Origin: Catenovulum sediminis
Lineage (GTDB): Bacteria > Pseudomonadota > Gammaproteobacteria > Enterobacterales > Alteromonadaceae
NCBI RefSeq assembly: GCF_040270295.1
Contig: NZ_JBELOE010000265.1
Strand: one strand, 5' to 3'
Length of the DNA: 64,000 bases
Positions 35,701 through 44,325 of this stretch are shown in pieces. The position numbers and the translations under genes are program-made. Every line of letters starts with the position of its first letter. Position 1 is the first letter of the stretch. A model generated the notes under the pieces. That model made no database searches and was not told the DNA's origin. It was given only the letters and a program-made list of their open reading frames with translations.

Positions 35701-37740
35701 ATGACTGATACCAGAAAAATACTCGTAACGTGCGCGTTGCCATACGCAAATGGCTCTCTACATTTAGGCCACCTATTAGAACACATACAAACCGATATAT
35801 GGGTTCGTTTTCAAAAATCACGAGGGCATGAAACCTATTTTGTCTGTGCATCAGATGCACATGGTACGCCTGTTATGTTAAAGGCTGACGAGCTGGGTAT
35901 CAAACCTGAAGCAATGGTTGAACAAATTCGAGCCGAACACAAACAAGATTGTGCAAACTTTTTAATAAATTTTGACAATTACCATTCGACACATTCTGAT
36001 GAAAACAAGCAACTTGCAGAAACCATGTACAATAAGTTAGATGCAGGCGGCTACATATCTAAACGCACAATTGAGCAGTTGTACGATCCGAAAAAGAACA
36101 TGTTCTTGCCAGACAGATATGTCAAAGGCGAATGCCCTAAGTGTGGTGCAGCCGACCAATACGGTGACAATTGTGAGTCTTGTGGCTCTACTTATGCACC
36201 CACTGAATTGAAAAATGCGAAATCAACCGTTTCTGACGCAACACCAATACTCAAAGAAAGTGAGCATTACTTTTTTGAAATTGAAAAATTTCAGGATATG
36301 TTAACCCATTGGTTAAAATCTGGCACTTTACAAGAGCAAGTCGCAAACAAGTTGAGCGAATGGTTTGCTGATGGTTTGCGAGCTTGGGATATCAGCCGTG
36401 ATGCGCCTTACTTTGGTTTTAATATTCCAGGCACCACAGATAAATATTTTTATGTGTGGCTCGATGCCCCGATTGGCTACATGAGCAGTTTTAAAAACCT
36501 CTGTGAACAAAAAGGCATTGATTTTGAAAGCTACTGGTCAGAAAACTCAACTGCCGAGATCCATCATTTTATCGGCAAAGACATTATTAATTTTCATGGT
36601 CTATTTTGGCCAGCCATGTTGGAAGGTGCTGGATATAAAAAACCAACAGGTGTATACGCACATGGTTTCTTGACCGTAGATGGCACAAAAATGAGTAAGT
36701 CTAAAGGCACCTTTATCAAAGCCAGCACTTACTTGCAGCACTTGGATGCAGAATATTTACGTTATTATTTTGCTGCTAAACTTACCAGCCGAGTTGATGA
36801 TTTAGATCTAAATCTCAAAGATTTTGCACAGCGAGTCAATTCAGACTTGGTTGGAAAGTACGTAAATATAGCCAGTCGCTCTGCGGGTTTTATCACTAAG
36901 CTATTCGATGGAAAACTCAGCAAAGAGATATTGGATGAAGATTTAGCACAAAGTTTCTGTCAAGCCGGAGAGCAGATTGCTGCACTCTACGAACAGCGAG
37001 AGTTTGGTAAAGCAATTCGTGAAATAATGGCACTGGCAGACAAAGCAAACCAGTTTATAGCCGATGAAGCGCCCTGGGTTCAGGTGAAAAATCCAGATAC
37101 CATGCAGCGAGCTCATCAGGTTTGCTCATTAGCACTAAATTTATTCCGTATATTGACCATATATCTAAAACCGGTATTGCCTCAGCTAGCCAATAAAGTA
37201 TCAGAGTTTTTACTCGACGATTTGAATTGGGCAGGCCACACCCACTTACTGACTGAGCATGAAATCAAACCATTTAAACCATTGCTCCAACGATTGGATA
37301 TTAAAAAGATTGATAAAATGGTTGAAGCGTCAAAAGAAGATATTAAGAAACAGCAACCTAAAAAAGTGCAAAACGATAACGATAGCCATAAAAATCAGCT
37401 AGAGCCTATCGCAGATGAAATCGAGTTTGCCGATTTTGCCAAACTCGATTTACGTATTGCTAAAATTATTTCCGCGGATCACGTTGAAGGAGCGGATAAG
37501 TTATTACAGATAAAGGTAGATATAGGTGGCATTGAGAAACAAGTTTTTGCGGGTATTAAATCAGCCTATCAACCCGAGGACCTAGTGGGTAAATTGACCG
37601 TTATTGTTGCTAACTTAAAACCTAGAAAGATGCGTTTTGGTTTGTCTGAAGGCATGATTCTAGCAGCAGGTCCGGGCGGCAAAGACCTTTGGATCTTAAA
37701 CCCAGAAGACGGTGCACAACCCGGTATGCGTGTAAAATAA
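35701..37740 (+). CDS. metG: Methionyl-tRNA synthetase
   Basis: This 679-residue class I synthetase charges tRNA-Met, including the initiator tRNAs encoded later in the window. The HIGH motif is in CALPYANGSLHLGHLLEHIQ and the KMSKS motif is in VDGTKMSKSKGTF. The zinc knuckle CPKCGAADQYGDNCESCG is present. The C-terminal EMAPII-like tRNA-binding and dimerisation domain (about 580-679) begins with FAKLDLRIAKIISADHV and includes LKPRKMRFGLSEGMILAAG. I chose the ATG at 35701 (MTDTRKILVTCALPY), as in E. coli MetG; a start at 35629 would add 24 unconserved residues. It is followed after 10 bp by rlmI. Confidence 0.98.
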   Translation: MTDTRKILVTCALPYANGSLHLGHLLEHIQTDIWVRFQKSRGHETYFVCASDAHGTPVMLKADELGIKPEAMVEQIRAEHKQDCANFLINFDNYHSTHSDENKQLAETMYNKLDAGGYISKRTIEQLYDPKKNMFLPDRYVKGECPKCGAADQYGDNCESCGSTYAPTELKNAKSTVSDATPILKESEHYFFEIEKFQDMLTHWLKSGTLQEQVANKLSEWFADGLRAWDISRDAPYFGFNIPGTTDKYFYVWLDAPIGYMSSFKNLCEQKGIDFESYWSENSTAEIHHFIGKDIINFHGLFWPAMLEGAGYKKPTGVYAHGFLTVDGTKMSKSKGTFIKASTYLQHLDAEYLRYYFAAKLTSRVDDLDLNLKDFAQRVNSDLVGKYVNIASRSAGFITKLFDGKLSKEILDEDLAQSFCQAGEQIAALYEQREFGKAIREIMALADKANQFIADEAPWVQVKNPDTMQRAHQVCSLALNLFRILTIYLKPVLPQLANKVSEFLLDDLNWAGHTHLLTEHEIKPFKPLLQRLDIKKIDKMVEASKEDIKKQQPKKVQNDNDSHKNQLEPIADEIEFADFAKLDLRIAKIISADHVEGADKLLQIKVDIGGIEKQVFAGIKSAYQPEDLVGKLTVIVANLKPRKMRFGLSEGMILAAGPGGKDLWILNPEDGAQPGMRVK

Positions 37741-37750
37741 GGCCAATCAC

Positions 37751-38938
37751 TTGAACCAAGCATATATCACTTTAGAAGCTGGCCGAGAAAAATCTTTGCT
37801 GCGTAAACACCCGTGGATATTTTCTCGCGCCATTAAACAGGTCAGCGGAACGCCAAACTTAGGCGATACTGTTGACGTATTTTCTGCAAAAGGTGTCTGG
37901 TTAGCCAGAGCAGCATATTCGCCTAAATCTCAAATTAGAGCACGCGTATGGACTTTTGAGCAAAGTGAGTCCATTGACCTTCACTTTTTTCAAAAAAAGC
38001 TGTCAGATGCTTTGCAGGCGCGCCAGTCACTGATTAATAACTCAAGTGCTTTTCGTTTAATTGCCGGCGAGTCAGATGGTTTACCTGGTTTAACCATTGA
38101 CTTGTATAAGGATGTTTTAGTTGCGCAGTTTTTAGCAGCAGGTGTAGAGCGCCACAAGCAGCTTATATTACAGGCATTGAAAACAATATTACCGAATAGC
38201 CCGGTGTATGAACGCTCGGATGTTGAAGTTCGCAAAAAAGAAGGGTTAAAACCAACAACCGGTTGGTTAACGGAGCCTGCTTCAAGTCAGATATGGATAG
38301 ATGAAGCTGGACAAAAAATATTAGTTGATATTGAGAAAGGCCATAAAACCGGCTTTTATCTCGACCAAAGAGACAATAGACTGATTGCATCTAGCTATGT
38401 GAAAGGTAAAAGTGTTCTCAATTGTTTCAGTTATACTGGCACTTTTGGTTTACATGCTTTGCAAGCCGGAGCTTTGCATTTAACTAACTTAGATGTATCG
38501 CAGCTAGCATTAGATACAGCAGATCTTATCTATCAGAAAAATGCGATAGATCAGCAACGCTATACCAATCTAAATGCAGATGTCTTTAAACAGCTGCGTC
38601 AATATAAAGAAAATCAGCAACAATTTGACGTGATCATACTGGATCCGCCAAAGTTTGCAGAAAACAAAGGGCAAGTGGTTAAAGCATGTCGTGGTTACAA
38701 AGATATCAATATGCTGGCGCTGCAATTATTAAAGCCCGGCGGAATACTTTTAACTTTTTCCTGCTCTGGCCTAATTGATGCTGAGTTATTTCAAAAAGTC
38801 GTTGCTGATGCTGCGTTAGATGCAAAAGTTGAAGCGCAAGTCATTGAAAAATTGACACAAGCAAAGGATCACCCAGTGCAATTGCACTACCCAGAGGGTT
38901 TTTATTTAAAGGGTCTCGTTGTCCGCAAAACCCGATAA
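37751..38938 (+). CDS. rlmI: 23S rRNA (cytosine-1962-C5)-methyltransferase RlmI
   Basis: This 395-residue enzyme methylates C1962 of 23S rRNA. It starts with a PUA-like RNA-binding domain (about 1-75) containing GREKSLLRKHPWIFSRAI, then has the IRARVWTF block. The SAM domain shows LNCFSYTGTFGLHALQ and VIILDPPKFAENKGQ, and the catalytic Cys lies in LTFSCSGLID. The start codon is TTG at 37751, which is uncommon. It was kept because the residues after it match the E. coli N terminus and no ATG lies nearby in frame. It is 10 bp after metG. The 3' end overlaps the convergent Bax-like gene by 33 bp. Confidence 0.95.
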   Translation: MNQAYITLEAGREKSLLRKHPWIFSRAIKQVSGTPNLGDTVDVFSAKGVWLARAAYSPKSQIRARVWTFEQSESIDLHFFQKKLSDALQARQSLINNSSAFRLIAGESDGLPGLTIDLYKDVLVAQFLAAGVERHKQLILQALKTILPNSPVYERSDVEVRKKEGLKPTTGWLTEPASSQIWIDEAGQKILVDIEKGHKTGFYLDQRDNRLIASSYVKGKSVLNCFSYTGTFGLHALQAGALHLTNLDVSQLALDTADLIYQKNAIDQQRYTNLNADVFKQLRQYKENQQQFDVIILDPPKFAENKGQVVKACRGYKDINMLALQLLKPGGILLTFSCSGLIDAELFQKVVADAALDAKVEAQVIEKLTQAKDHPVQLHYPEGFYLKGLVVRKTR

Positions 38939-39793
38939 TTCTAGCCGCTGCCGAGCAGCGGCTAATGCTGTTTTATTTGTTCTGAGCATAGACAGTATAT
39001 CCTGCACGTAATCGGCTCCGCGCTCTGAATAACTCATTAAACCGGTCGCTAATATTTCAGCGGTCGGCTTCATATCTAAGCGGCGGTAATTAGCTCGCAT
39101 ATCGCGCAGCACCCGGTAAGCTGCATTCGTATTTACGTTTCTAAAATAGTTACTCAGTGCTTGATACGGATTGTCATACTTAGCGACTTCATGCGTCAAA
39201 CCTTCAACTCGGTTTATCGGCACTAAACCACAGCCGGGCTTGTAACACCATTGGCCAAAATAGTTCTGCCCTTGTTTAGCGAAACGTGAAGAACCCCAAC
39301 CCGATTCATTAGCAGCCTGTATTAAAACAAGGTTAACAGGTAAAATATCCATTCGTTTAAGTAGTAACTGAAAATCTGCTTTTCGTGCTTTACCTCTAAT
39401 ATTTATTTTGTAACGCTTGAATAGATACTTAACATGCTGTCCCGCTTTTTTGTCAATCGGTTGGCCCAGCTCTTTCATTTTCAAATACGCAGTTATAAAC
39501 TTTCTATTTTCTGAGATCCATTCATTGTGCGCTTCAACTAAAGGCAAAAAATAGCTAAAAAACGCGATCTTTTTTTCCTTTACATTGGCAATAGAAGAAA
39601 AATCTTGAGGCGGATCTGGATTAGCTATAGCAAGATTAATTTGAGGAACAGCAAGATCAATAACTTTAACCGACTTAGCAGTTTTTTCAGTTATTAAAGG
39701 GTATTTTTTAGGTGGAATAAAAAAAGGTAGTACCAGTGCGACTAAAAATGCTGCAATCACCGCACAAAAAAACACTCTAGAAAATAAGGACAT
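38906..39793 (-). CDS. Bax-like glucosaminidase (peptidoglycan hydrolase)
   Basis: This 295-residue protein has one N-terminal membrane anchor or uncleaved signal (residues 5-28). A glucosaminidase (endo-beta-N-acetylglucosaminidase) domain of the Bax family follows. The catalytic region reads LVLIQAANESGWGSSRFAKQGQNYFGQWCYKPGCGLVP, where the Glu of NESGWG is the expected acid residue. It continues with the family block YDNPYQALSNYFRNVNTNAAYRVLR and LATGLMSYSERGADYV. It is probably periplasmic, acting on peptidoglycan. E. coli Bax is 274 residues. Its 3' end overlaps the rlmI end and a hairpin. Confidence 0.9.
   Translation of the reverse strand: MSLFSRVFFCAVIAAFLVALVLPFFIPPKKYPLITEKTAKSVKVIDLAVPQINLAIANPDPPQDFSSIANVKEKKIAFFSYFLPLVEAHNEWISENRKFITAYLKMKELGQPIDKKAGQHVKYLFKRYKINIRGKARKADFQLLLKRMDILPVNLVLIQAANESGWGSSRFAKQGQNYFGQWCYKPGCGLVPINRVEGLTHEVAKYDNPYQALSNYFRNVNTNAAYRVLRDMRANYRRLDMKPTAEILATGLMSYSERGADYVQDILSMLRTNKTALAAARQRLELSGFADNETL
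38942..38978 (+). terminator. Terminator after rlmI, inside the Bax-like gene end
   Basis: TAGCCGCTG and CAGCGGCTA form a perfect 9-bp stem with loop CCGAG, starting 4 bp after the rlmI stop. It is followed by a T-rich but interrupted tail. It also lies in the coding end of the opposing gene. Confidence 0.55.
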
Positions 39794-39827
39794 ATATATA
39801 TATAAATCAGCTAATTAATACAGTATT

Positions 39828-40157
39828 TTACTGAAGTTCAGCCAACTCGTCATCATCATTTGCTGGCATTCTATCAATCGTGCGAAACAACAGCTGACCA
39901 CAAAAATTGCAACTATGCACACGCTTTATATCATCACGTTTGAGCAAGCCCCACTCTTTAATGTCTAACTCACCACAATCACAACATGCAATTCCATCTT
40001 CAGTTTGCACTGTAGGGTGCTTTTTAAGATAAGCACTACGCGTCAGTATTTTACGATAATTTATAACCTTTCCAAAATCAGGATTTTCTTTTGTTATCTT
40101 TTTCGCTAACAGCCCAGAAAATAAACTTGACTTCAACACTTTGCTCTCCACTTGCAA
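39828..40157 (-). CDS. Small zinc-ribbon protein of unknown function
   Basis: I do not recognise a named family for this 109-residue soluble protein. It has two C-x-x-C knuckles: Cys58 and Cys61 in ACCDCGEL, and Cys83 and Cys86 in HSCNFCGQLLF. Together they make a probable zinc ribbon of about 35 residues. The N-terminal 50 residues are basic and helical, and the C-terminal tail is acidic (ANDDDELAEL). It is 34 bp upstream of the Bax-like gene on the same strand. The cysteine arrangement may bind RNA, DNA or a protein partner; nothing further can be said. Confidence 0.7.
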   Translation of the reverse strand: MQVESKVLKSSLFSGLLAKKITKENPDFGKVINYRKILTRSAYLKKHPTVQTEDGIACCDCGELDIKEWGLLKRDDIKRVHSCNFCGQLLFRTIDRMPANDDDELAELQ

Positions 40158-40265
40158 TAGGTTATCGATATCAACAAGTTTGATTGTAGCATGCTAACGA
40201 AGCCACATTTAGACATTAGTGTGATATTGTTTGCAAAATTTATCTTTGCATCCTATTTCGCTAAA

Positions 40266-41963
40266 TTATTGCAATTTAAAGTCTAGCTTAATACTGACAT
40301 TGTCGACTCGCGTAGGTGACGCGTTAATTTTAGGGGGTTCATATCGCCATTTTTGAACCGCTTGAATCGCGTTATCTTCGAAAACATTTTCAGGTGAAGA
40401 TTTAACAACGGTGATATTCTCGACTTCACCTTTTTCGTTTACAGAAAAGTTTAACCGTACCCAACCTTCAACAGCGCGCCGTGCAGCTTCAACCGGATAT
40501 TCTGGCGAAGGTCTTGAAATAGGTTTTAAATTTTTTCTTGCCAATGTCGATGGCAGGCTAAATTTTTGCGCTTCTTCTGATAAATTTAAACCAGTGGTAT
40601 CCAACGAGACTTCTAGCTGACTAGCAAGTTGTACATAATTAATGACAGGCCAATCTCTTTTCAAAGCATAATCAATAGCTTGGTAAAAATATTCATAGGC
40701 TCGATCTAAAGACGTTTGGCCTAAATAAGAAGCAGCCAATATTGCATAGTAGTCTGGATGATTGGCATCATCATAAAGTCCATCTTTTGCCATTAAACCA
40801 GCTTTGAAGGGGTAATAAAAATCATCGTAAGGACTGGTGGCATATATTAATGCAAGCAATTGATGAGCGTTTTTGTGTCCCTGCTCTACGAGCGATTCTA
40901 AGGTATTAACGATTCGTCTAAGCTGGTTTTTACTTGGGTTTTGTTGATAACGTGATCTCAATTGCATAAACACTGCACTTAAATGACCTTGTTCAGCGCT
41001 GCGCTGTAGCCAATAATCAGCTTTTTTAGCTTCGGGTAAACAGCCAATCCCTTCTTTCAAATGGCGGTATAATTCAAATTTAGCGAACGCACTTCCATTT
41101 ATTGCAGCTTGCAAGTACCAATAGACAGGAACCGCATTCAATGCATTAGAAGGGTATTTTAGTAACCCTACGCTCATCAATTGCGCAAGCAAGAGTTGCG
41201 CTTCAGCGTTACCATTTTGCGCTTTGCTAATCAAGGCGCGTTGGTAAGTCGAATACTGAGCTAGATAAATACTGTGCTCGTCCCGATTATTAGTTTGAAA
41301 CTCTACTTTAACTAACACCTGATCGCGCACCAGTACTTCGTTATCAACAACCAAAGGCTCAAATTTCAAACTATTGGCGTAGTCAAATGCTCGCTTTTCA
41401 AGTTGCTTGTTTGGGAAAGACTCTTTTACACGTAGATTTATTAAATTACCGCGTTCGCTAACATCGCCAATTAAAAGTACCCATCCACTCTGATTAGCGG
41501 GTAAAATTTCAGCTTCGGACAACAATATTTTATTTTTAAGGCCAAACGAGCCATTGTACTGAGGGTATATCCTACGTGACAGCGCATTTGCGCTATACTC
41601 GGCAGCTAAAGACTCTGCGACAGATTTTGCCTTACGTTTTGATGGTATTTCGCGGCGCATGCGGCGAATTTCTTCTTCAGCGGCTCGAAAACCATTTTTC
41701 TCCGCCAGTGAAAACCAAGCGTAAGCTTTGTAGATATCGGCGATACCACCTTTACCTTGGTAATACATCATGCCTAAATAGTACTGTGCTTTTGCGTTTC
41801 CATGGTGAGCAAAAGATTCAAAAGCAAGTCGAGCTTTTTCATAATTTCGCTGCTCAAACAAAGTTTCAGCGTCTTTTATCGTAAAAGCCCCGACTTTCAC
41901 GCTGCAAATTACAATACAAAATAATAGAAATCGAATAATCCTAATTCGTTGAGCCTTATACAA
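40266..41963 (-). CDS. TonB-family protein with Sel1-type repeats
   Basis: This 565-residue protein begins with a hydrophobic N-terminal helix or signal (about 11-24, FLLFCIVICSVKVGAF). It then has Sel1/TPR-like helical repeats with the pattern A-x-x-x-L-G-x-x-Y (ARLAFESFAHHGNAKAQYYLGMMYYQGKGG, and later AEAQLLLAQLMSVGLL). The C-terminal 90 residues form a TonB-like domain: PEYPVEAARRAVEGWVRLNFSVNEKGEVENI, then FEDNAIQAVQKWRYEPP. It lacks the proline-rich stretch of classical TonB. No exbB or exbD is nearby. It may act in envelope protein contact rather than energy transfer; that is inference. Sel1 and TonB domains joined in one chain are unusual enough to note. Confidence 0.8.
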   Translation of the reverse strand: MYKAQRIRIIRFLLFCIVICSVKVGAFTIKDAETLFEQRNYEKARLAFESFAHHGNAKAQYYLGMMYYQGKGGIADIYKAYAWFSLAEKNGFRAAEEEIRRMRREIPSKRKAKSVAESLAAEYSANALSRRIYPQYNGSFGLKNKILLSEAEILPANQSGWVLLIGDVSERGNLINLRVKESFPNKQLEKRAFDYANSLKFEPLVVDNEVLVRDQVLVKVEFQTNNRDEHSIYLAQYSTYQRALISKAQNGNAEAQLLLAQLMSVGLLKYPSNALNAVPVYWYLQAAINGSAFAKFELYRHLKEGIGCLPEAKKADYWLQRSAEQGHLSAVFMQLRSRYQQNPSKNQLRRIVNTLESLVEQGHKNAHQLLALIYATSPYDDFYYPFKAGLMAKDGLYDDANHPDYYAILAASYLGQTSLDRAYEYFYQAIDYALKRDWPVINYVQLASQLEVSLDTTGLNLSEEAQKFSLPSTLARKNLKPISRPSPEYPVEAARRAVEGWVRLNFSVNEKGEVENITVVKSSPENVFEDNAIQAVQKWRYEPPKINASPTRVDNVSIKLDFKLQ

Positions 41964-42084
41964 TGCTTCCTACCCCTTACCGCTATTCCAATGAAACTGA
42001 AAGACTTGCACAACATCTTAATGTGATTTTATGAAGCATGTCCAATATTTTAACACACAAAACTTATTTTTATTAACCTTTGAG

Positions 42085-43143
42085 TTACATAAAATCCATT
42101 TTTTCAAAAATAACCAATGCTCTTTCGCCTACTTCAACCTCCTCGTTGGCAAAACAAATAAATCCATCTTGAGAAGCGATGTATTGTTTAACTTGATCAA
42201 AAGCAAATACCTGCCCTTTTTTTATAGCTGTAAAATTTTCTATTGGCTTTGCTAAAACAAACTGAAAATCATTGAAATCTTTAACCACAACATCCGATGT
42301 TTTAAAATAGTTTGCAGAATATATTATGTCAGAAGAAAGTCGGCTAGCACGACAAACAACAAGTTTCTGAAGATGGTTAATCAATTTATTTCTCAATTTA
42401 TCATCGTTCTCTCCAAACTTTCTAATTGAGCCCACCTCAACTGTCGCAGCATTCGCAGCATACTTATTTGCTGTGTAGTAACTAAAAGTATTAGACGCCT
42501 GTGATGAATAAATAATCGCGTCTACCTTTAAACTGACGGAACTAATAACATTAGCTACAGATGGCTCAGGCCGAGCTTTTGTTTTTTCAATATATGGCAT
42601 TACAGCAAATAGAGGATATCGTGACCTTTGAATGGACGCGTGTAAATCTAAATGAATGAGGCTATTTTTATCTTTCAATAAAAATTCAATTTGTTGTTTA
42701 ATGAGATTGGCTCTTTTTGTTTCGTAGTTGCCAACTGATTCAAAGCTAGTCTGATATGTATGTTCTCTATTATCGAGCGCAAATAGTCTATTCAGATTAG
42801 TCTCAATAAAACGGACGCCTCTCTGAATCGCTAAAATATTTGCAAATATTATGACACACGGACGTATACATTTAATTTTTGCACTCACAAGCTCGCGCAA
42901 AAACAAACTTAAAATTTCTATTGGAGCAGTTTCGTCACCATGCAGCCCACAACTTAATATCACTGCGCTGTCGTTGTGTTCACATAGTCTGGAAGGTTGG
43001 TAATAGATAATGCCAGGTGCCAGCTGTTTTATACGACTCGAATCAACTAATACAACTTCCCCCTGTACATTTAACCAAGGTGAGTTTAATTGGATAGCCT
43101 GCAAATAACAGCTAAATGTTTGGTTTAAGTGATATGCGAACAT
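42085..43143 (-). CDS. astE: Succinylglutamate desuccinylase/aspartoacylase family protein (AstE-like)
   Basis: This 352-residue zinc hydrolase resembles AstE, which removes succinate from N-succinylglutamate in the arginine AST pathway. The metal ligands are in SCGLHGDETAPIEILSLFL (His and Glu) and in LIHLDLHASIQRSRYPLFAVMP. A conserved ANILAIQRGVRFIETNLNRLF block follows. The E. coli protein is 322 residues. No other ast gene (astA, astB, astC, astD) lies next to it, so it is either a relic of the pathway with genes elsewhere or an acyl-amino-acid hydrolase of another kind. The C-terminal region is more divergent. Confidence 0.8.
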   Translation of the reverse strand: MFAYHLNQTFSCYLQAIQLNSPWLNVQGEVVLVDSSRIKQLAPGIIYYQPSRLCEHNDSAVILSCGLHGDETAPIEILSLFLRELVSAKIKCIRPCVIIFANILAIQRGVRFIETNLNRLFALDNREHTYQTSFESVGNYETKRANLIKQQIEFLLKDKNSLIHLDLHASIQRSRYPLFAVMPYIEKTKARPEPSVANVISSVSLKVDAIIYSSQASNTFSYYTANKYAANAATVEVGSIRKFGENDDKLRNKLINHLQKLVVCRASRLSSDIIYSANYFKTSDVVVKDFNDFQFVLAKPIENFTAIKKGQVFAFDQVKQYIASQDGFICFANEEVEVGERALVIFEKMDFM

Positions 43144-43186
43144 AATTTAAGATTATGCTCACAATGAAAAATTACAAGCGAGTAGA

Positions 43187-43588
43187 CTAAATATTAAAAG
43201 GCTTGGGGCACTTGGCCTGCGTATAATTACGATCTACATAGTTATAGGTGCGAATATATAAATCATAACGTATTAATTTTCGCCAAAAATCAGTTTCGGT
43301 TTCATCAGGACAAATTGTTTCAACCAAATAAATTTTATGTTGTTTTTCTGAGATATCTAACCGGTCAGGAATTTGAATATATACTGCGATTCCCTCATCA
43401 ACAGCTCGGGCACCTCGGTAGCGCCAAACACCTTGCACAAAATCGGCAGCCATATGCCGATCAACTTCTTTCAATAGTGCAACTGGTGCATACTGATTTG
43501 AACTGTTGTTGCAAGCAGATAACAAGATTAAGTAAAAGATAGCGCTAACGCACTTTACCTGTGCTTGGTTTTTTTTCGGCCACCACAT
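43187..43588 (-). CDS. Small lipoprotein of unknown function
   Basis: This 133-residue protein is not recognised. It has a lysine-containing start followed by AIFYLILLSAC, with a lipobox LSAC and Cys at about residue 26, so it is probably an outer-membrane or inner-membrane lipoprotein. The mature part is short and holds two cysteines (in ETICPDE and QAKCPKP) that could form a disulfide, plus an aromatic-rich segment RYDLYIRTYNYVDRNYTQ. Its start lies inside the 3' end of cmoM on the same strand, giving a 44-bp overlap in another frame. Translation is probably coupled. Function cannot be stated. Confidence 0.6.
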   Translation of the reverse strand: MWWPKKNQAQVKCVSAIFYLILLSACNNSSNQYAPVALLKEVDRHMAADFVQGVWRYRGARAVDEGIAVYIQIPDRLDISEKQHKIYLVETICPDETETDFWRKLIRYDLYIRTYNYVDRNYTQAKCPKPFNI

Positions 43589-44324
43589 GAATATATTTCC
43601 CCAAAGATATAAACGGCTCTTGTAAAGAATAGAGCAATTCTTTTTCTAATATAGCGTCAAACTGCTCCAACCACATTCTACGGTCTATCATATAATCATG
43701 GAAACAGCGCACTCCTCGTTTGCGCCTAATCTCGGCAAACTTTTCAACCCAAGCATATACATCCTCAGGTAGCTGAGGATTACCGGGGTTAAGCCTAACT
43801 TGATTTTTAACTTGCATACCGGCATCTATATAGTCAAAGTTTCCATACAAAAGATTACCAAAGAGTTTAGCTGTTTTATTAAAAAACATTAACGACAGTT
43901 TGCCACCAGGTTTTAACAAGGTGTTTAGATGAGCAATCACAGCCTCAGGATCAGCAAGCCACTCTACAACCGCATGGCAAACAATCCAGTCATACGCTGT
44001 ATTTGTATGCTCTGCTATGTAATCTTGAATCGACTGACAAATAAAATTAACCTCAACAGCATTCTGCGCAGCATGCTGTTGAGCTTGCACAAGCATACTT
44101 TCAGCCAGCTCAACACCGGTAACCTCATGCCCCTGTTGTGCTAGCCAAACTGCTATTTCTCCCAAGCCACACCCCGCATCCAAGATTTTCATCGGCTTGC
44201 CAGAATCCGTTAAGGCAAAATCCTGTAAATCCTTTTTTACTATCGCAAGGCGCAACTGCCCTTTGCTCGTTTGGTAAATGTTCTTCGCAAATTTATCTGC
44301 GATTTGCTCAAAACTTTTGTCCAC
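43545..44324 (-). CDS. cmoM: tRNA 5-carboxymethoxyuridine methyltransferase CmoM-like
   Basis: This 259-residue SAM-dependent enzyme matches CmoM (SmtA), which methylates 5-carboxymethoxyuridine at tRNA position 34 after CmoA and CmoB act. The start MDKSFEQIADKFAKNIYQTSKGQLRLA is family-typical. The SAM site ILDAGCGLGEIAVWLAQQGHEVTGVELAESML is at about 43-75, followed by DWIVCHAVVEWLADPEAVIAHLNTLLKPGGKLSLMFFN. It sits 1 bp after the rlmM gene, so the two probably form an operon. Its 3' end overlaps the start of a small lipoprotein gene. Confidence 0.88.
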   Translation of the reverse strand: MDKSFEQIADKFAKNIYQTSKGQLRLAIVKKDLQDFALTDSGKPMKILDAGCGLGEIAVWLAQQGHEVTGVELAESMLVQAQQHAAQNAVEVNFICQSIQDYIAEHTNTAYDWIVCHAVVEWLADPEAVIAHLNTLLKPGGKLSLMFFNKTAKLFGNLLYGNFDYIDAGMQVKNQVRLNPGNPQLPEDVYAWVEKFAEIRRKRGVRCFHDYMIDRRMWLEQFDAILEKELLYSLQEPFISLGKYIHVVAEKKPSTGKVR

Positions 44325-44325
44325 T

